Source of the DNA: Winogradskyella sp. PC-19
GTDB lineage: Bacteria; Bacteroidota; Bacteroidia; Flavobacteriales; Flavobacteriaceae
Reading direction: 5' to 3'
NCBI RefSeq assembly: GCF_002163855.1
Contig: NZ_CP019332.1
Span: forward strand, 285,213-349,212
Length of the DNA stretch: 64,000 bases
Under the pieces are notes generated by a model, which was given only the letters and a program-made list of their open reading frames with translations, was not told the DNA's origin and did no database searches. This document shows, piece after piece, positions 24,673-31,498 of this stretch. The stretch's first letter is position 1. Each line of letters opens with the position of its first letter. Made by a program: the position numbers and the translations under genes.

Positions 24673-25445
24673 ATTCCCCACAACCCAAAATCCAGTTTTT
24701 TCGTACCTCAAAATCCTCTGTCTTTTGTGTTGTTCCGCTCACCTAACAAGTTTAGCGTTTTTTTGTCTTTAAGGTAATAGCATATTACAGCTTTGGTTTT
24801 CATAAAATCAAACCAAACTGCAATAAGCTATTCTGTTATTATTATATCATAAAACCCTAAACTCACCCAAGCTATGTTACATAATACAAGTTATAGTAGC
24901 AAAAATCCTTTCAAAGGTTTGCTAACGCAGTATTCTTATATTTTCGTAGCTATAACTGGTATTATGTAAAATATCCGCTTAACCCACGCTCACATTGGAA
25001 CACACAACCACATTTGGAACTCTAATGAAACAGAAGTAAGATAAAGTAGGTTAGAATATTAGTTATCTCATTCATCTGCACAAAACCATCGTTAAGTCCA
25101 AGTATTCCTTACCTCAAGTCTTTGTTTGTTTCATTTCGTTAACAAATATCAAGAAGCATAGTGCTATAATTAAAAGGTGATTAGATTGTGCTAAACTTGT
25201 AAATGAAGTACATAAAAAAATAAAAAAGAAAGCAAATATAGGTAGCTTCCTTCTGCCAACGCTCAATACTGTAAAGGTCAAGCCCTACGGGTTTTGAATA
25301 AAACTTTTTTAAGTAGCTATCGTAAAAGGTTTCAAGATTTTAGAGTAAAAAACTTTTACCCAAAAACCTTGACAGCATCATCCACGCTACCTTTAACATT
25401 GGCTGTCTTTTTTCTTTTCTTCAAAAAAATTATGGCAAAAGAAAA
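24673..25445. other. Structured non-coding region, possible RNA gene or origin
   Basis: No credible reading frame in about 770 bases. Three structures are visible. First, 24776-24832: CAG(C)TTTGGTTT pairs with AAACCAAACTG inside AATAGC/GCTATT. Second, 24877-24969: 20-base arms with one mismatch around a nested hairpin. Third, 25371-25413: GACAGC/GCTGTC followed by six T, which looks like a plus-strand terminator. A weaker hairpin (CCCTACGGG) lies near 25282. The arrangement suggests a plus-strand structured RNA ending at about 25413, or a replication origin. I see no match to known RNA families. Confidence 0.45.
24877..24969. repeat. Long inverted repeat with nested hairpin
   Basis: Arms 24877-24896 and 24950-24969 pair at 19 of 20 positions (TTACATAATAC then AGTTATAG on the left arm). 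Inside, AGCAAA...TTTGCT and CCTTT-C-AAAGG form a second stem (24898-24923). No flanking target-site duplication, so not an obvious miniature transposon. Confidence 0.65.
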
Positions 25446-25471
25446 AGCCCTACAATAAAAATTATAGGACT
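25446..25471 (-). terminator. Terminator of the 249-aa gene (minus strand)
   Basis: On the minus strand AGTCCTA pairs with TAGGGCT (one wobble) around a 12-base loop, followed by TTTTTCTTTT. It begins 28 bases after the stop of the minus-strand gene. Confidence 0.65.
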
Positions 25472-25498
25472 CTTGCAGCTTCAAAGGTCAGAATGAAA

Positions 25499-26248
25499 CT
25501 ATGCTACTTCAACGATATTTAAAACGTTATATGCGCCATTTTTAAGCGGATACTGAACACCGTTAATCTCTTGGAAGAACTCTACTAATAAAACGAATAT
25601 ATCGTTTCCTGTACCTGTTGGCACACCTGCTGGAGTTAGTGTTTGCGTTGCAGACGTTGAATCAATCGGAATATTTACAGTAGGACTGTATTCGATTGCG
25701 TTATCTGTAGTATCAAAGTCAACTTTTAGAAATGCTGAACTTAAACTTACGTGTGTTGCGCCACTTGGATATGCAATATCATTTGTAGGTGTTAAATTTG
25801 GGATAGTAATTTCACCTGTCGCACCATCTACAGTAAACGGAGCGAATAAAACAGCACTTAAAATGGCTCTATTGTTGAAATCCAAGCCTTTTAATGTGGC
25901 TTTACCTTCTGGTGTTGCTAATCCTGTAGCTACATTTCTTTGTCCTCTTACAGAGGTTGTATCAAAGTTTTTAATTTGTGTCATTTTTTGAGTAACACGA
26001 CTTGAAACTCGATTGTCTTTTGCTCTAATCATTAAGTTTCTAACTGATGTTCTCAATAACTTACCAGATGATGCAGAACTTCCAAATTCTGAACCGTTTT
26101 CACGAGTACGTTCAAACGCTGGGTCATTTTGAATACGCTCTTTAGAAACACCGCCTTTAGTTTTTACTAAATAACCCTCTTTTGCTTTGTAAAAAGTTAG
26201 ATTGTCTAACGTTCCTTCTAACTTAATAATACCTTTCAATTTTGCCAT
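25499..26248 (-). CDS. Conserved-looking protein of unknown function, 249 aa
   Basis: No signal peptide and no membrane segment. Residues 1-120 are basic and glycine/serine/arginine-rich with compact motifs: KLKGIIKLEGTLDNLTFYK, GGVSKERIQNDPAFERTREN and SEFGSSASSGKLLRTSVRNL. Residues 125-249 look like a beta-sandwich, ending FFQEINGVQYPLKNGAY. From memory, proteins beginning this way are scattered through Bacteroidota genomes without a function; I cannot confirm that here. A structural, DNA-packaging or capsid-like role is possible but unsupported. It is transcribed divergently from the 62-aa gene and has its own terminator, so it is an autonomous unit at the right end of the element. Confidence 0.7.
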   Translation of the reverse strand: MAKLKGIIKLEGTLDNLTFYKAKEGYLVKTKGGVSKERIQNDPAFERTRENGSEFGSSASSGKLLRTSVRNLMIRAKDNRVSSRVTQKMTQIKNFDTTSVRGQRNVATGLATPEGKATLKGLDFNNRAILSAVLFAPFTVDGATGEITIPNLTPTNDIAYPSGATHVSLSSAFLKVDFDTTDNAIEYSPTVNIPIDSTSATQTLTPAGVPTGTGNDIFVLLVEFFQEINGVQYPLKNGAYNVLNIVEVA

Positions 26249-26250
26249 AA

Positions 26251-26310
26251 CTAATACATTTTTTGATGATGAATATCAAATATACGAGCTATTGACTGTC
26301 AATGTATTAG
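26251..26310. promoter_or_regulatory. Operator-like repeats in the divergent promoter region
   Basis: CTAATACATT (26251-26260) and its exact reverse complement AATGTATTAG (26301-26310) flank 40 bases, and between them lies ATTGAC-T-GTCAAT (26291-26303). The left arm begins three bases before the ATG of the minus-strand 249-aa gene. A repressor of unknown identity, perhaps the 62-aa protein, could act here. The remaining 147 bases up to the 62-aa gene are AT-rich with repeated GTATA-type motifs and no further clear signal. Confidence 0.5.
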
Positions 26311-26457
26311 AGTGCTTCCGTACTGTTTATAAGTTGCCAAAACTTCCGATTTAGTTAGTTTTTTCAATGGGATATTAGTCGTATATTGTATATAAGTGCT
26401 TTATAGCTACGGTATAGATAAAGTATAGTTAGAGTATTAATTTTAAATTTAAAGTAA

Positions 26458-26646
26458 ATGAGTAGAATCTGTATTTACCCTAAAGACGTACAGGTAGTAA
26501 CAGGAAAGAGTGAGCGTTATGGCAGAACAATAATCAAAGCGATTAAAGAACGCCTTAACAAAGAAGCTCATCAGTTAGTTACTATCGATGAATTTTGCGA
26601 CTTTATGGGCTTTGAAATCAGTAAAGTACAAGGATTAATCAAGTAA
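26458..26646 (+). CDS. Small 62-aa protein, possibly DNA-binding
   Basis: 62 aa, no signal peptide. Composition is helix-rich and basic: YGRTIIKAIKERLNK followed by QLVTIDEFCDFMGFEISKV, where the second part resembles a short helix-turn-helix (TIDEFCDFMG then EISKVQGLI). It is divergent from the 249-aa gene over about 210 bases and is the last gene before the right-hand arm repeat, a place where integrative elements often keep excision or copy-control genes. No family recognised. Confidence 0.6.
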   Translation: MSRICIYPKDVQVVTGKSERYGRTIIKAIKERLNKEAHQLVTIDEFCDFMGFEISKVQGLIK

Positions 26647-26674
26647 ATTCCTTATCTTTACTACAAGGTATAAA

Positions 26675-26693
26675 GGTGACCTATTAGGTGACC
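26675..26693 (+). repeat. Right 19-bp arm-type repeat
   Basis: Identical to 5173-5191 and in the same direction: two GGTGACC boxes with TATTA between. It lies 60 bases inside the right direct repeat. Confidence 0.7.
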
Positions 26694-26753
26694 CAACAAT
26701 GGTACAGGACTGAAACAGTAATAAATAAAGGCACTACGAAAGAGGTTCACTTA

Positions 26754-26766
26754 CCTCTTTCTCCGC
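26754..26766 (+). repeat. attR: right copy of 13-bp direct repeat
   Basis: CCTCTTTCTCCGC, identical to 5059-5071. It is the displaced 3' tip of the original tRNA-Ser gene; nothing tRNA-like lies upstream of it. Confidence 0.85.
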
Positions 26767-26770
26767 TTTT

Positions 26771-26798
26771 AAAACCGTAATTTTATTACGGTTTTTTT
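26771..26798. terminator. Displaced terminator of tRNA-Ser
   Basis: AAAACCGTAA-TTTTA-TTACGGTTTT with a T run, four bases after attR. It very likely ended tRNA-Ser before insertion, and its A and T runs also allow it to serve the minus-strand methyltransferase gene, whose stop codon overlaps its end. Confidence 0.75.
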
Positions 26799-27396
26799 AT
26801 GTTCTTTTCTTAAAAATTCCAAACAGCTCTTTCTCAGTTCTTTCTGGTATAGAATTATAACAATTTTCAAATGAAACTGTCTTAAAATAAGAGTTTAAAT
26901 AACTTTGGTATAATTCTTTATTACCACCAAAAGGTCTTTTTTCAATATCATTTGTTAATGGAAAATTAAACCATAAACCAACTAATCTACCTTTTGGTTT
27001 TAATAATTGTGCCATTTTAGTAGCGTAAGAAGTTCTGTTTTTATTAGTAGGAATGAAAGAGCAGAAAAAAGTTTGTTCTATAACTAGATCGTAAGTTCCA
27101 GAATGATTAAAAAAATCTTCATGTAGAATTTGAGTTTTAGGAAAATTAGGATTCCGTTTTCTGAAAGCAATCAATGGTTTTTCAGAAATATCTAATACAA
27201 ATACATTTTTAAAACCCATATTGTAAATATATTCTGCCTCATAAGCGTTTCCTGCACCTGGAATTAATACTTTGATATCTTTATTTTCAAGCTGGTCTAT
27301 GTAGTTTTTGATAGGTGTTGACGGATAGCCGATATCCCAACCTGTATTTTGTTCAGTATAACGATTTGTCCAATATTTTTGTTCTTTTAAATTCAT
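26797..27396 (-). CDS. TPMT-like class I SAM-dependent methyltransferase
   Basis: 199 aa from the ATG at 27396; the upstream five codons are not needed. The first residues YWTNRYTEQNTGWDIGYPS are the thiopurine-methyltransferase signature, followed by VLIPGAGNAYEA (SAM site, about 43-55) and VFVLDISEK (about 70). The family methylates sulphur, selenium or halide acceptors such as thiols. First chromosomal gene after the element, on the minus strand, convergent with the element's right end. Native substrate unknown. Confidence 0.87.
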   Translation of the reverse strand: MNLKEQKYWTNRYTEQNTGWDIGYPSTPIKNYIDQLENKDIKVLIPGAGNAYEAEYIYNMGFKNVFVLDISEKPLIAFRKRNPNFPKTQILHEDFFNHSGTYDLVIEQTFFCSFIPTNKNRTSYATKMAQLLKPKGRLVGLWFNFPLTNDIEKRPFGGNKELYQSYLNSYFKTVSFENCYNSIPERTEKELFGIFKKRT

Positions 27397-27426
27397 ACTT
27401 AAATATAACATAATCTTGTAGTTTTA

Positions 27427-27460
27427 TTGGTTTTAAGTAATACAACATTCCGTATTTTTG
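27427..27460 (+). promoter_or_regulatory. Promoter of the nitroreductase gene
   Basis: TTG (27427-27429), 23 bases, TATTTTTG (27453-27460). The -7 box fits exactly, the spacing is at the long limit. It lies 11 bases before the ATG at 27472. Confidence 0.5.
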
Positions 27461-27471
27461 CAAAAAAAAGT

Positions 27472-28101
27472 ATGAACATTATCGAGCAATTACAATGGCG
27501 TTACGCTACCAAAAAGTTTGACGATTCGCACGTACTATCTATTAATCAATTAACAACATTAAAAGAAGCCTTTAATCTTACTGCATTATCTTATGGATTA
27601 CAGACTTTAAAGCTAGTTATTATAGAAGATAAAGAAAAGCGAGAAGCATTGGTAGCTCATTCTTACGGTCAACGCCAAGTCGTTGATGCATCACATTTAT
27701 TGGTATTATGTATACAAGATGAAATTGACGAAACTGATATAAATAAACATTTTGAAAAAATAGGCGAAATTAGAAAAACACCAGAGGATGTACTCCAACC
27801 TTTTAAAAATCAGCTAAAAGCTACTATAGGTGGTATGTCATCATCTAAAAAATCTGACTGGGCAACACGACAAGCATATATCGCTTTAGGTAATCTTATG
27901 ACTATTTGTGCTATCGAAAAAATAGATAGTTGTCCAATGGAAGGATTTAATCCAGAAGCTTTTGATAAAGCTCTAGAGCTTGAAAGTAAAGGCCTAAAGT
28001 CAGTATTACTTCTTCCTGTAGGTAGACGTGCTGATGACGATATGTTTGCAGAGTTCAAAAAAGTAAGAAAGCCACTTAAAGAAACTATAATCGAAATGTA
28101 G
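27472..28101 (+). CDS. NAD(P)H-dependent oxidoreductase, nitroreductase family
   Basis: 209 aa from the ATG at 27472; the frame continues upstream into the promoter and that part is not used. FMN-binding nitroreductase fold: WRYATKKFDDSHVLS with the basic flavin-contact residues at 10-14, SYGLQTLKLVII, TRQAYIALGNLMT, CPMEGFNP and VLLLPVGRRADDD. NfsB-type enzymes reduce quinones and nitro groups with NAD(P)H. Catalytic context here is not specific, and the physiological substrate is unknown. Confidence 0.9.
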   Translation: MNIIEQLQWRYATKKFDDSHVLSINQLTTLKEAFNLTALSYGLQTLKLVIIEDKEKREALVAHSYGQRQVVDASHLLVLCIQDEIDETDINKHFEKIGEIRKTPEDVLQPFKNQLKATIGGMSSSKKSDWATRQAYIALGNLMTICAIEKIDSCPMEGFNPEAFDKALELESKGLKSVLLLPVGRRADDDMFAEFKKVRKPLKETIIEM

Positions 28102-28155
28102 TATCTGCTTTTATAAAGCACACAAAGTATTATATTTGTTTAGTAAATTTTTGAT

Positions 28156-28587
28156 ATGAAAAAATACATTCTAATAGCATTTTTATCCTTTTTCACGGTG
28201 GACAGCTACGCACAAGACATAAAATGGGAAAAAGATTATCCCAAAGCTTTAAGACTAGCCGAGCAGTCCAATGCGTTATTATTAATTTATTTTACGGATG
28301 GAAGTCAGCCATCAATTGAAAAAAATATTGAGCTTAATATTTTAAAGTCGAAGAATTTTAAAAATACAATCAAGAAATCGATTATTATTTTGCATATTGA
28401 TGAATCCTTAGATTCAAGAAATAAGGATTATAATAGAAGAGTTTTATCTGCATACAATCCTTACAAAAAATTCCCATCGGTCAGAGCTATCCTGCCTAAG
28501 TCTCGTAAGGCAACATCATTATTAACTAAATTTGATGATAAAGATGTTGAAAATTTTATTTCCGAATTAAATTCTTTAAAAAAATAG
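28156..28587 (+). CDS. Exported thioredoxin-like protein without cysteines
   Basis: 143 aa with signal peptide (MKKYILIAFLSFFTVDSYAQ). The body resembles the thioredoxin/DUF255 fold: WEKDYPKALRLAEQSNALLLIYFTDGSQP, where a CxxC motif would normally follow, but this protein has none and no cysteine at all. KFPSVRAILPKSRKA follows the position of the cis-proline (FPS). Redox activity is therefore excluded by sequence; a chaperone or binding role is possible. A TATATTTG box lies at 28131-28138. Stop is one base before the aminotransferase ATG. Confidence 0.75.
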   Translation: MKKYILIAFLSFFTVDSYAQDIKWEKDYPKALRLAEQSNALLLIYFTDGSQPSIEKNIELNILKSKNFKNTIKKSIIILHIDESLDSRNKDYNRRVLSAYNPYKKFPSVRAILPKSRKATSLLTKFDDKDVENFISELNSLKK

Positions 28588-28588
28588 C

Positions 28589-29788
28589 ATGCCAGGATTC
28601 GAGCTTTTCGGCGATGCCGAACGTGATAGTGTAAAAGATGTTTTAGACAATGGTGTTTTAATGCGTTATGGTTTTGATGGCATGCGAAACGGACATTGGA
28701 AAGCTAGAGATTTAGAGTCCGAACTTCAAAAAACATTCAATACTAACCACGTACAATTAGTCTCTAGTGGTACAGCTGCAGTTTCTGTTGCTCTAGCCTC
28801 TGCAGGTATCGGAGCAGGTGATGAGGTAATAATGCCCACATTTACATTTGTAGCAAGTTTTGAAGCTATAATGATGCTAGGTGCAATTCCTGTCTTAGTA
28901 GATATAGATAGCACATTAACACTTGACCCAGAGTCTGTTGAAGCTGCCATTACACCAAATACAAAAGCAGTGATGATTGTGCAAATGTGCGGAAGCATGG
29001 GTGATATGAATACTCTAAAATCAATTTGTGATAGACATAATTTAATTTTTGTGGAAGATGCCTGTCAAGCTATTGGAGGTAGTTATGATGGAAAACCATT
29101 AGGAAGTATAGCTGATGTTGGCTGTTTTTCTTTTGATTTCGTTAAAACAATTACTTGCGGTGAAGGTGGTGCAGTCATTACCAATAACAAAGATTATTAC
29201 CTAAATGCTGACCACTATAGTGATCATGGTCATGATCATATTGGTAATGATAGAGGTGCCGAAACACACACATTTTTAGGCTATAATTTTAGAATCTCAG
29301 AATTGCATGCAGCTGTTGGATTAGCTCAAGTAAAACGTTTACCCGAGTTTTTAGCAATTCAGAAAAAACATTTTGATATAATTAGAAATGAATTAGCAAC
29401 CATTCCTGAAGTAGAATTTAGAGCTGTTCCCGAAGGTGGTGTAGAAAGCTGTGCTTTTTTAAATTTCTTTTTACCTGATTTAGAGACTTCAAGAAAAGTT
29501 TCCGCAGCTTTCAAAGAAAGTGGAGTAGATGTTTGTTGGAATTATTATGATAATAATTGGCATTATGTAAGAGAATGGCATCATCTTAAAGAGGCAAAGT
29601 CGCTATATCCACTATCTCCAGAAATGAAGTCAGCTTTAAATGAATTAAAATCTAAAAATTTTTCACAATCTGACCACTTTATTGGTCGCAACATTTCGTG
29701 TCTTATTAAATTATCTTGGACGGAAGATGAGGTGAAGCAACGTGCAATTAAAATGCGAAATTGTATACTTGAGGCTTTACAGGAGTAA
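28589..29788 (+). CDS. DegT/DnrJ/EryC1/StrS aminotransferase, KdnA-like
   Basis: 399-aa PLP-dependent sugar aminotransferase. The opening PGFELFGDAERDSVKDVLDN and HMRN-like segment (GMRNGHWKARD), the PLP lysine K186 in FDFVKTITCGEGG, and the ending LIKLSWTEDEVKQR strongly recall KdnA of Shewanella, which makes 8-amino-3,8-dideoxy-manno-octulosonate for the inner core of lipopolysaccharide. No KdnB-like dehydrogenase is next to it, so pathway membership is inferred. Other amino-sugar transaminases of the family are the alternative. It is one base after the upstream gene. Confidence 0.83.
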   Translation: MPGFELFGDAERDSVKDVLDNGVLMRYGFDGMRNGHWKARDLESELQKTFNTNHVQLVSSGTAAVSVALASAGIGAGDEVIMPTFTFVASFEAIMMLGAIPVLVDIDSTLTLDPESVEAAITPNTKAVMIVQMCGSMGDMNTLKSICDRHNLIFVEDACQAIGGSYDGKPLGSIADVGCFSFDFVKTITCGEGGAVITNNKDYYLNADHYSDHGHDHIGNDRGAETHTFLGYNFRISELHAAVGLAQVKRLPEFLAIQKKHFDIIRNELATIPEVEFRAVPEGGVESCAFLNFFLPDLETSRKVSAAFKESGVDVCWNYYDNNWHYVREWHHLKEAKSLYPLSPEMKSALNELKSKNFSQSDHFIGRNISCLIKLSWTEDEVKQRAIKMRNCILEALQE

Positions 29789-29836
29789 AATAGTTTTTTA
29801 TTTTTCAAATGTATTGTTCTTGTATAGGTTGAATAA

Positions 29837-29867
29837 TTGTTAAAGTGGCTACGTCAATTTACTTTTG
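29837..29867 (+). promoter_or_regulatory. Promoter of the GH16 gene
   Basis: TTG (29837-29839), 20 bases, TACTTTTG (29860-29867): exact Bacteroidota consensus, 17 bases before the ATG at 29885. Confidence 0.7.
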
Positions 29868-29884
29868 ATAAAAATTGCAATTAG

Positions 29885-31498
29885 ATGAACTGTAAACTAT
29901 TTTTCACAAGACTATTTTGTTTTTTTACATTATATATTACGTCTCAACAAATACCCTTAGATTTTTCATCAACTGATGATACTTTTATAGGATTTGCTGG
30001 AAGCGGTTTTTCATTTCGCACAGTATCTCCATCAACTTCTTCCAATCCTGGAGGACAATTCTTTAATGATGGCTCACAACCTTTTCAAGGCTTTTACATT
30101 GATTTAGTTCAACCAATCGTATTGGATAGTGATAATAAACTATTTTCGTTAGAGTTTTATTCCTTCGACCCTAATAATCACAACATCATACTAAAACTTG
30201 AAGATAGTAATAACACCGATGTTGAGGTTATAACTGAATTTAGTGTACCATCACCTTCAGACTGGACAACTGTAATTTTTGATTTTTCTAATGCCATTGA
30301 AACTTCAACAGGTAATCCCATAAATGCAACTGGCAGCTATAGTAGAGTTACTATTTTTATAGATGGAGGAACAAATGTTTCAGGAACTTACATTATTGAT
30401 GATATAACAAATGGAGATGTCACTCCACCAGTTAATCCAAATACTATTGATATTATATATGATAATCTAGTATGGTCCGACGAGTTTGATGGATTAGTGT
30501 CTAATTCGACTAAAGAAGCAATTAATTCAATAAATTGGCATCATCAAACACAGCTTCCTTTTGGTGGTAGTTGGTATAATAACGAAGTACAACATTATAC
30601 AAATAGGATTGAAAATTCTTTCGTAGAAAATGGAAATTTGAATATTTCAGCAATTTTCGAAGGAAGAATATCAGATGGCCAAGGATATACAGACCAAGGA
30701 GAAACGAAAGAGTACACATCTGCACGACTTAATTCTAAATTTGCATTTAAATACGGTAGAGTAGATGTTCGTGCAAAGTTGCCTTTTGGAGACGGAACTT
30801 GGCCAGCTATTTGGATGTTAGGAAAAAATATTAATGAAGATGGTGCATGGTGGGATTTACAAGGTTTTGGAGATACTAACTGGCCTGATTGTGGTGAAAT
30901 AGATATTATGGAACATGGATTACATTCTCTTAATGAGGTTAGTGTTGCTTTACATACACCTTCAAGCTTTGGGGCAACTATAAATTCTGAAACCAAATTA
31001 TTGCCAGATGTCGCTAATAACTTTCATTTGTATTCTATGAACTGGTCCCCAGACAAAATAGTTTTCTTAATTGATGACATACCTTTTTATACATATAATC
31101 CAACAATCAAAAATGCATCTACATGGCCTTTTGATGAAGAACAGTATATAATTCTAAATATTGCTATGGGAGGCGCTGGTGGACCTATAGACCCAAATTT
31201 CGCAAATAGCGAGATGGTTATTGATTATGTTAGAGTTTACCAAAGTTCTGCTCTTGATGTAGAAGAAAATGATTTAACAAATCAATTCAAGATTTATCCA
31301 AATCCATCTAATGCTATTATTTTTGTTGATAGCCAACTATCAATTGATAGTTTAAAACTCTACAATGCTTTAGGACAGATGGTAATTGAAAAATTTGGAG
31401 AAAAGCGTATAAATGTATCTAATTTACCCCAAGGTATTTATGTTCTTAAAATTATATCAGAAAATGCTACTATAACAAAACGAGTTGTAGTAAATTAG
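29885..31498 (+). CDS. Secreted GH16 family glycoside hydrolase with T9SS sorting domain
   Basis: 537 aa. Signal peptide (about 1-22), an N-terminal beta-rich domain of likely carbohydrate-binding type (about 25-185), the GH16 catalytic domain (about 195-455) and a T9SS type A sorting domain (about 465-537, KIYPNPS and LPQGIYVLKI). Catalytic residues lie in GEIDIME: nucleophile E338, D340, acid/base E343. GH16 enzymes cut beta-1,3 glucans, agars or carrageenans; WSDEFDGL and TWPAIWML fit the laminarinase group. Secreted through type IX secretion, so it degrades algal or fungal glucan outside the cell. Ends overlapping the convergent ribBA by four bases. Confidence 0.92.
   Translation: MNCKLFFTRLFCFFTLYITSQQIPLDFSSTDDTFIGFAGSGFSFRTVSPSTSSNPGGQFFNDGSQPFQGFYIDLVQPIVLDSDNKLFSLEFYSFDPNNHNIILKLEDSNNTDVEVITEFSVPSPSDWTTVIFDFSNAIETSTGNPINATGSYSRVTIFIDGGTNVSGTYIIDDITNGDVTPPVNPNTIDIIYDNLVWSDEFDGLVSNSTKEAINSINWHHQTQLPFGGSWYNNEVQHYTNRIENSFVENGNLNISAIFEGRISDGQGYTDQGETKEYTSARLNSKFAFKYGRVDVRAKLPFGDGTWPAIWMLGKNINEDGAWWDLQGFGDTNWPDCGEIDIMEHGLHSLNEVSVALHTPSSFGATINSETKLLPDVANNFHLYSMNWSPDKIVFLIDDIPFYTYNPTIKNASTWPFDEEQYIILNIAMGGAGGPIDPNFANSEMVIDYVRVYQSSALDVEENDLTNQFKIYPNPSNAIIFVDSQLSIDSLKLYNALGQMVIEKFGEKRINVSNLPQGIYVLKIISENATITKRVVVN

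Larger units (their letters stand above)
5059..26766. mobile_element. Integrative element in tRNA-Ser with metal-resistance cargo
   Basis: About 21.7 kb bounded by a 13-bp direct repeat, of which the left copy is the tRNA-Ser 3' end and the right copy is a tRNA remnant followed by a free-standing terminator. A tyrosine recombinase gene starts about 240 bases inside the left end. Identical 19-bp repeats lie inside both ends. Core genes: integrase, HTH/excisionase-like, family-A-polymerase-like protein, and at the right end a 249-aa and a 62-aa protein of unknown function. Cargo: metal uptake and efflux genes at 8544-24634. No relaxase, coupling protein, type IV secretion, capsid or transposase genes are seen, so movement probably relies on another element or an undescribed route. 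Confidence 0.88.

Noticed and set aside
24877-24969. Long inverted repeat as a miniature transposon
   Set aside because: No flanking target-site duplication and the internal hairpin is nested; kept as a structured element only.
5059-26766. Self-transmissible ICE
   Set aside because: No relaxase, coupling protein or type IV secretion gene is present in the block.
28156-28587. Disulfide reductase call for the thioredoxin-like protein
   Set aside because: No cysteine exists in the whole protein.
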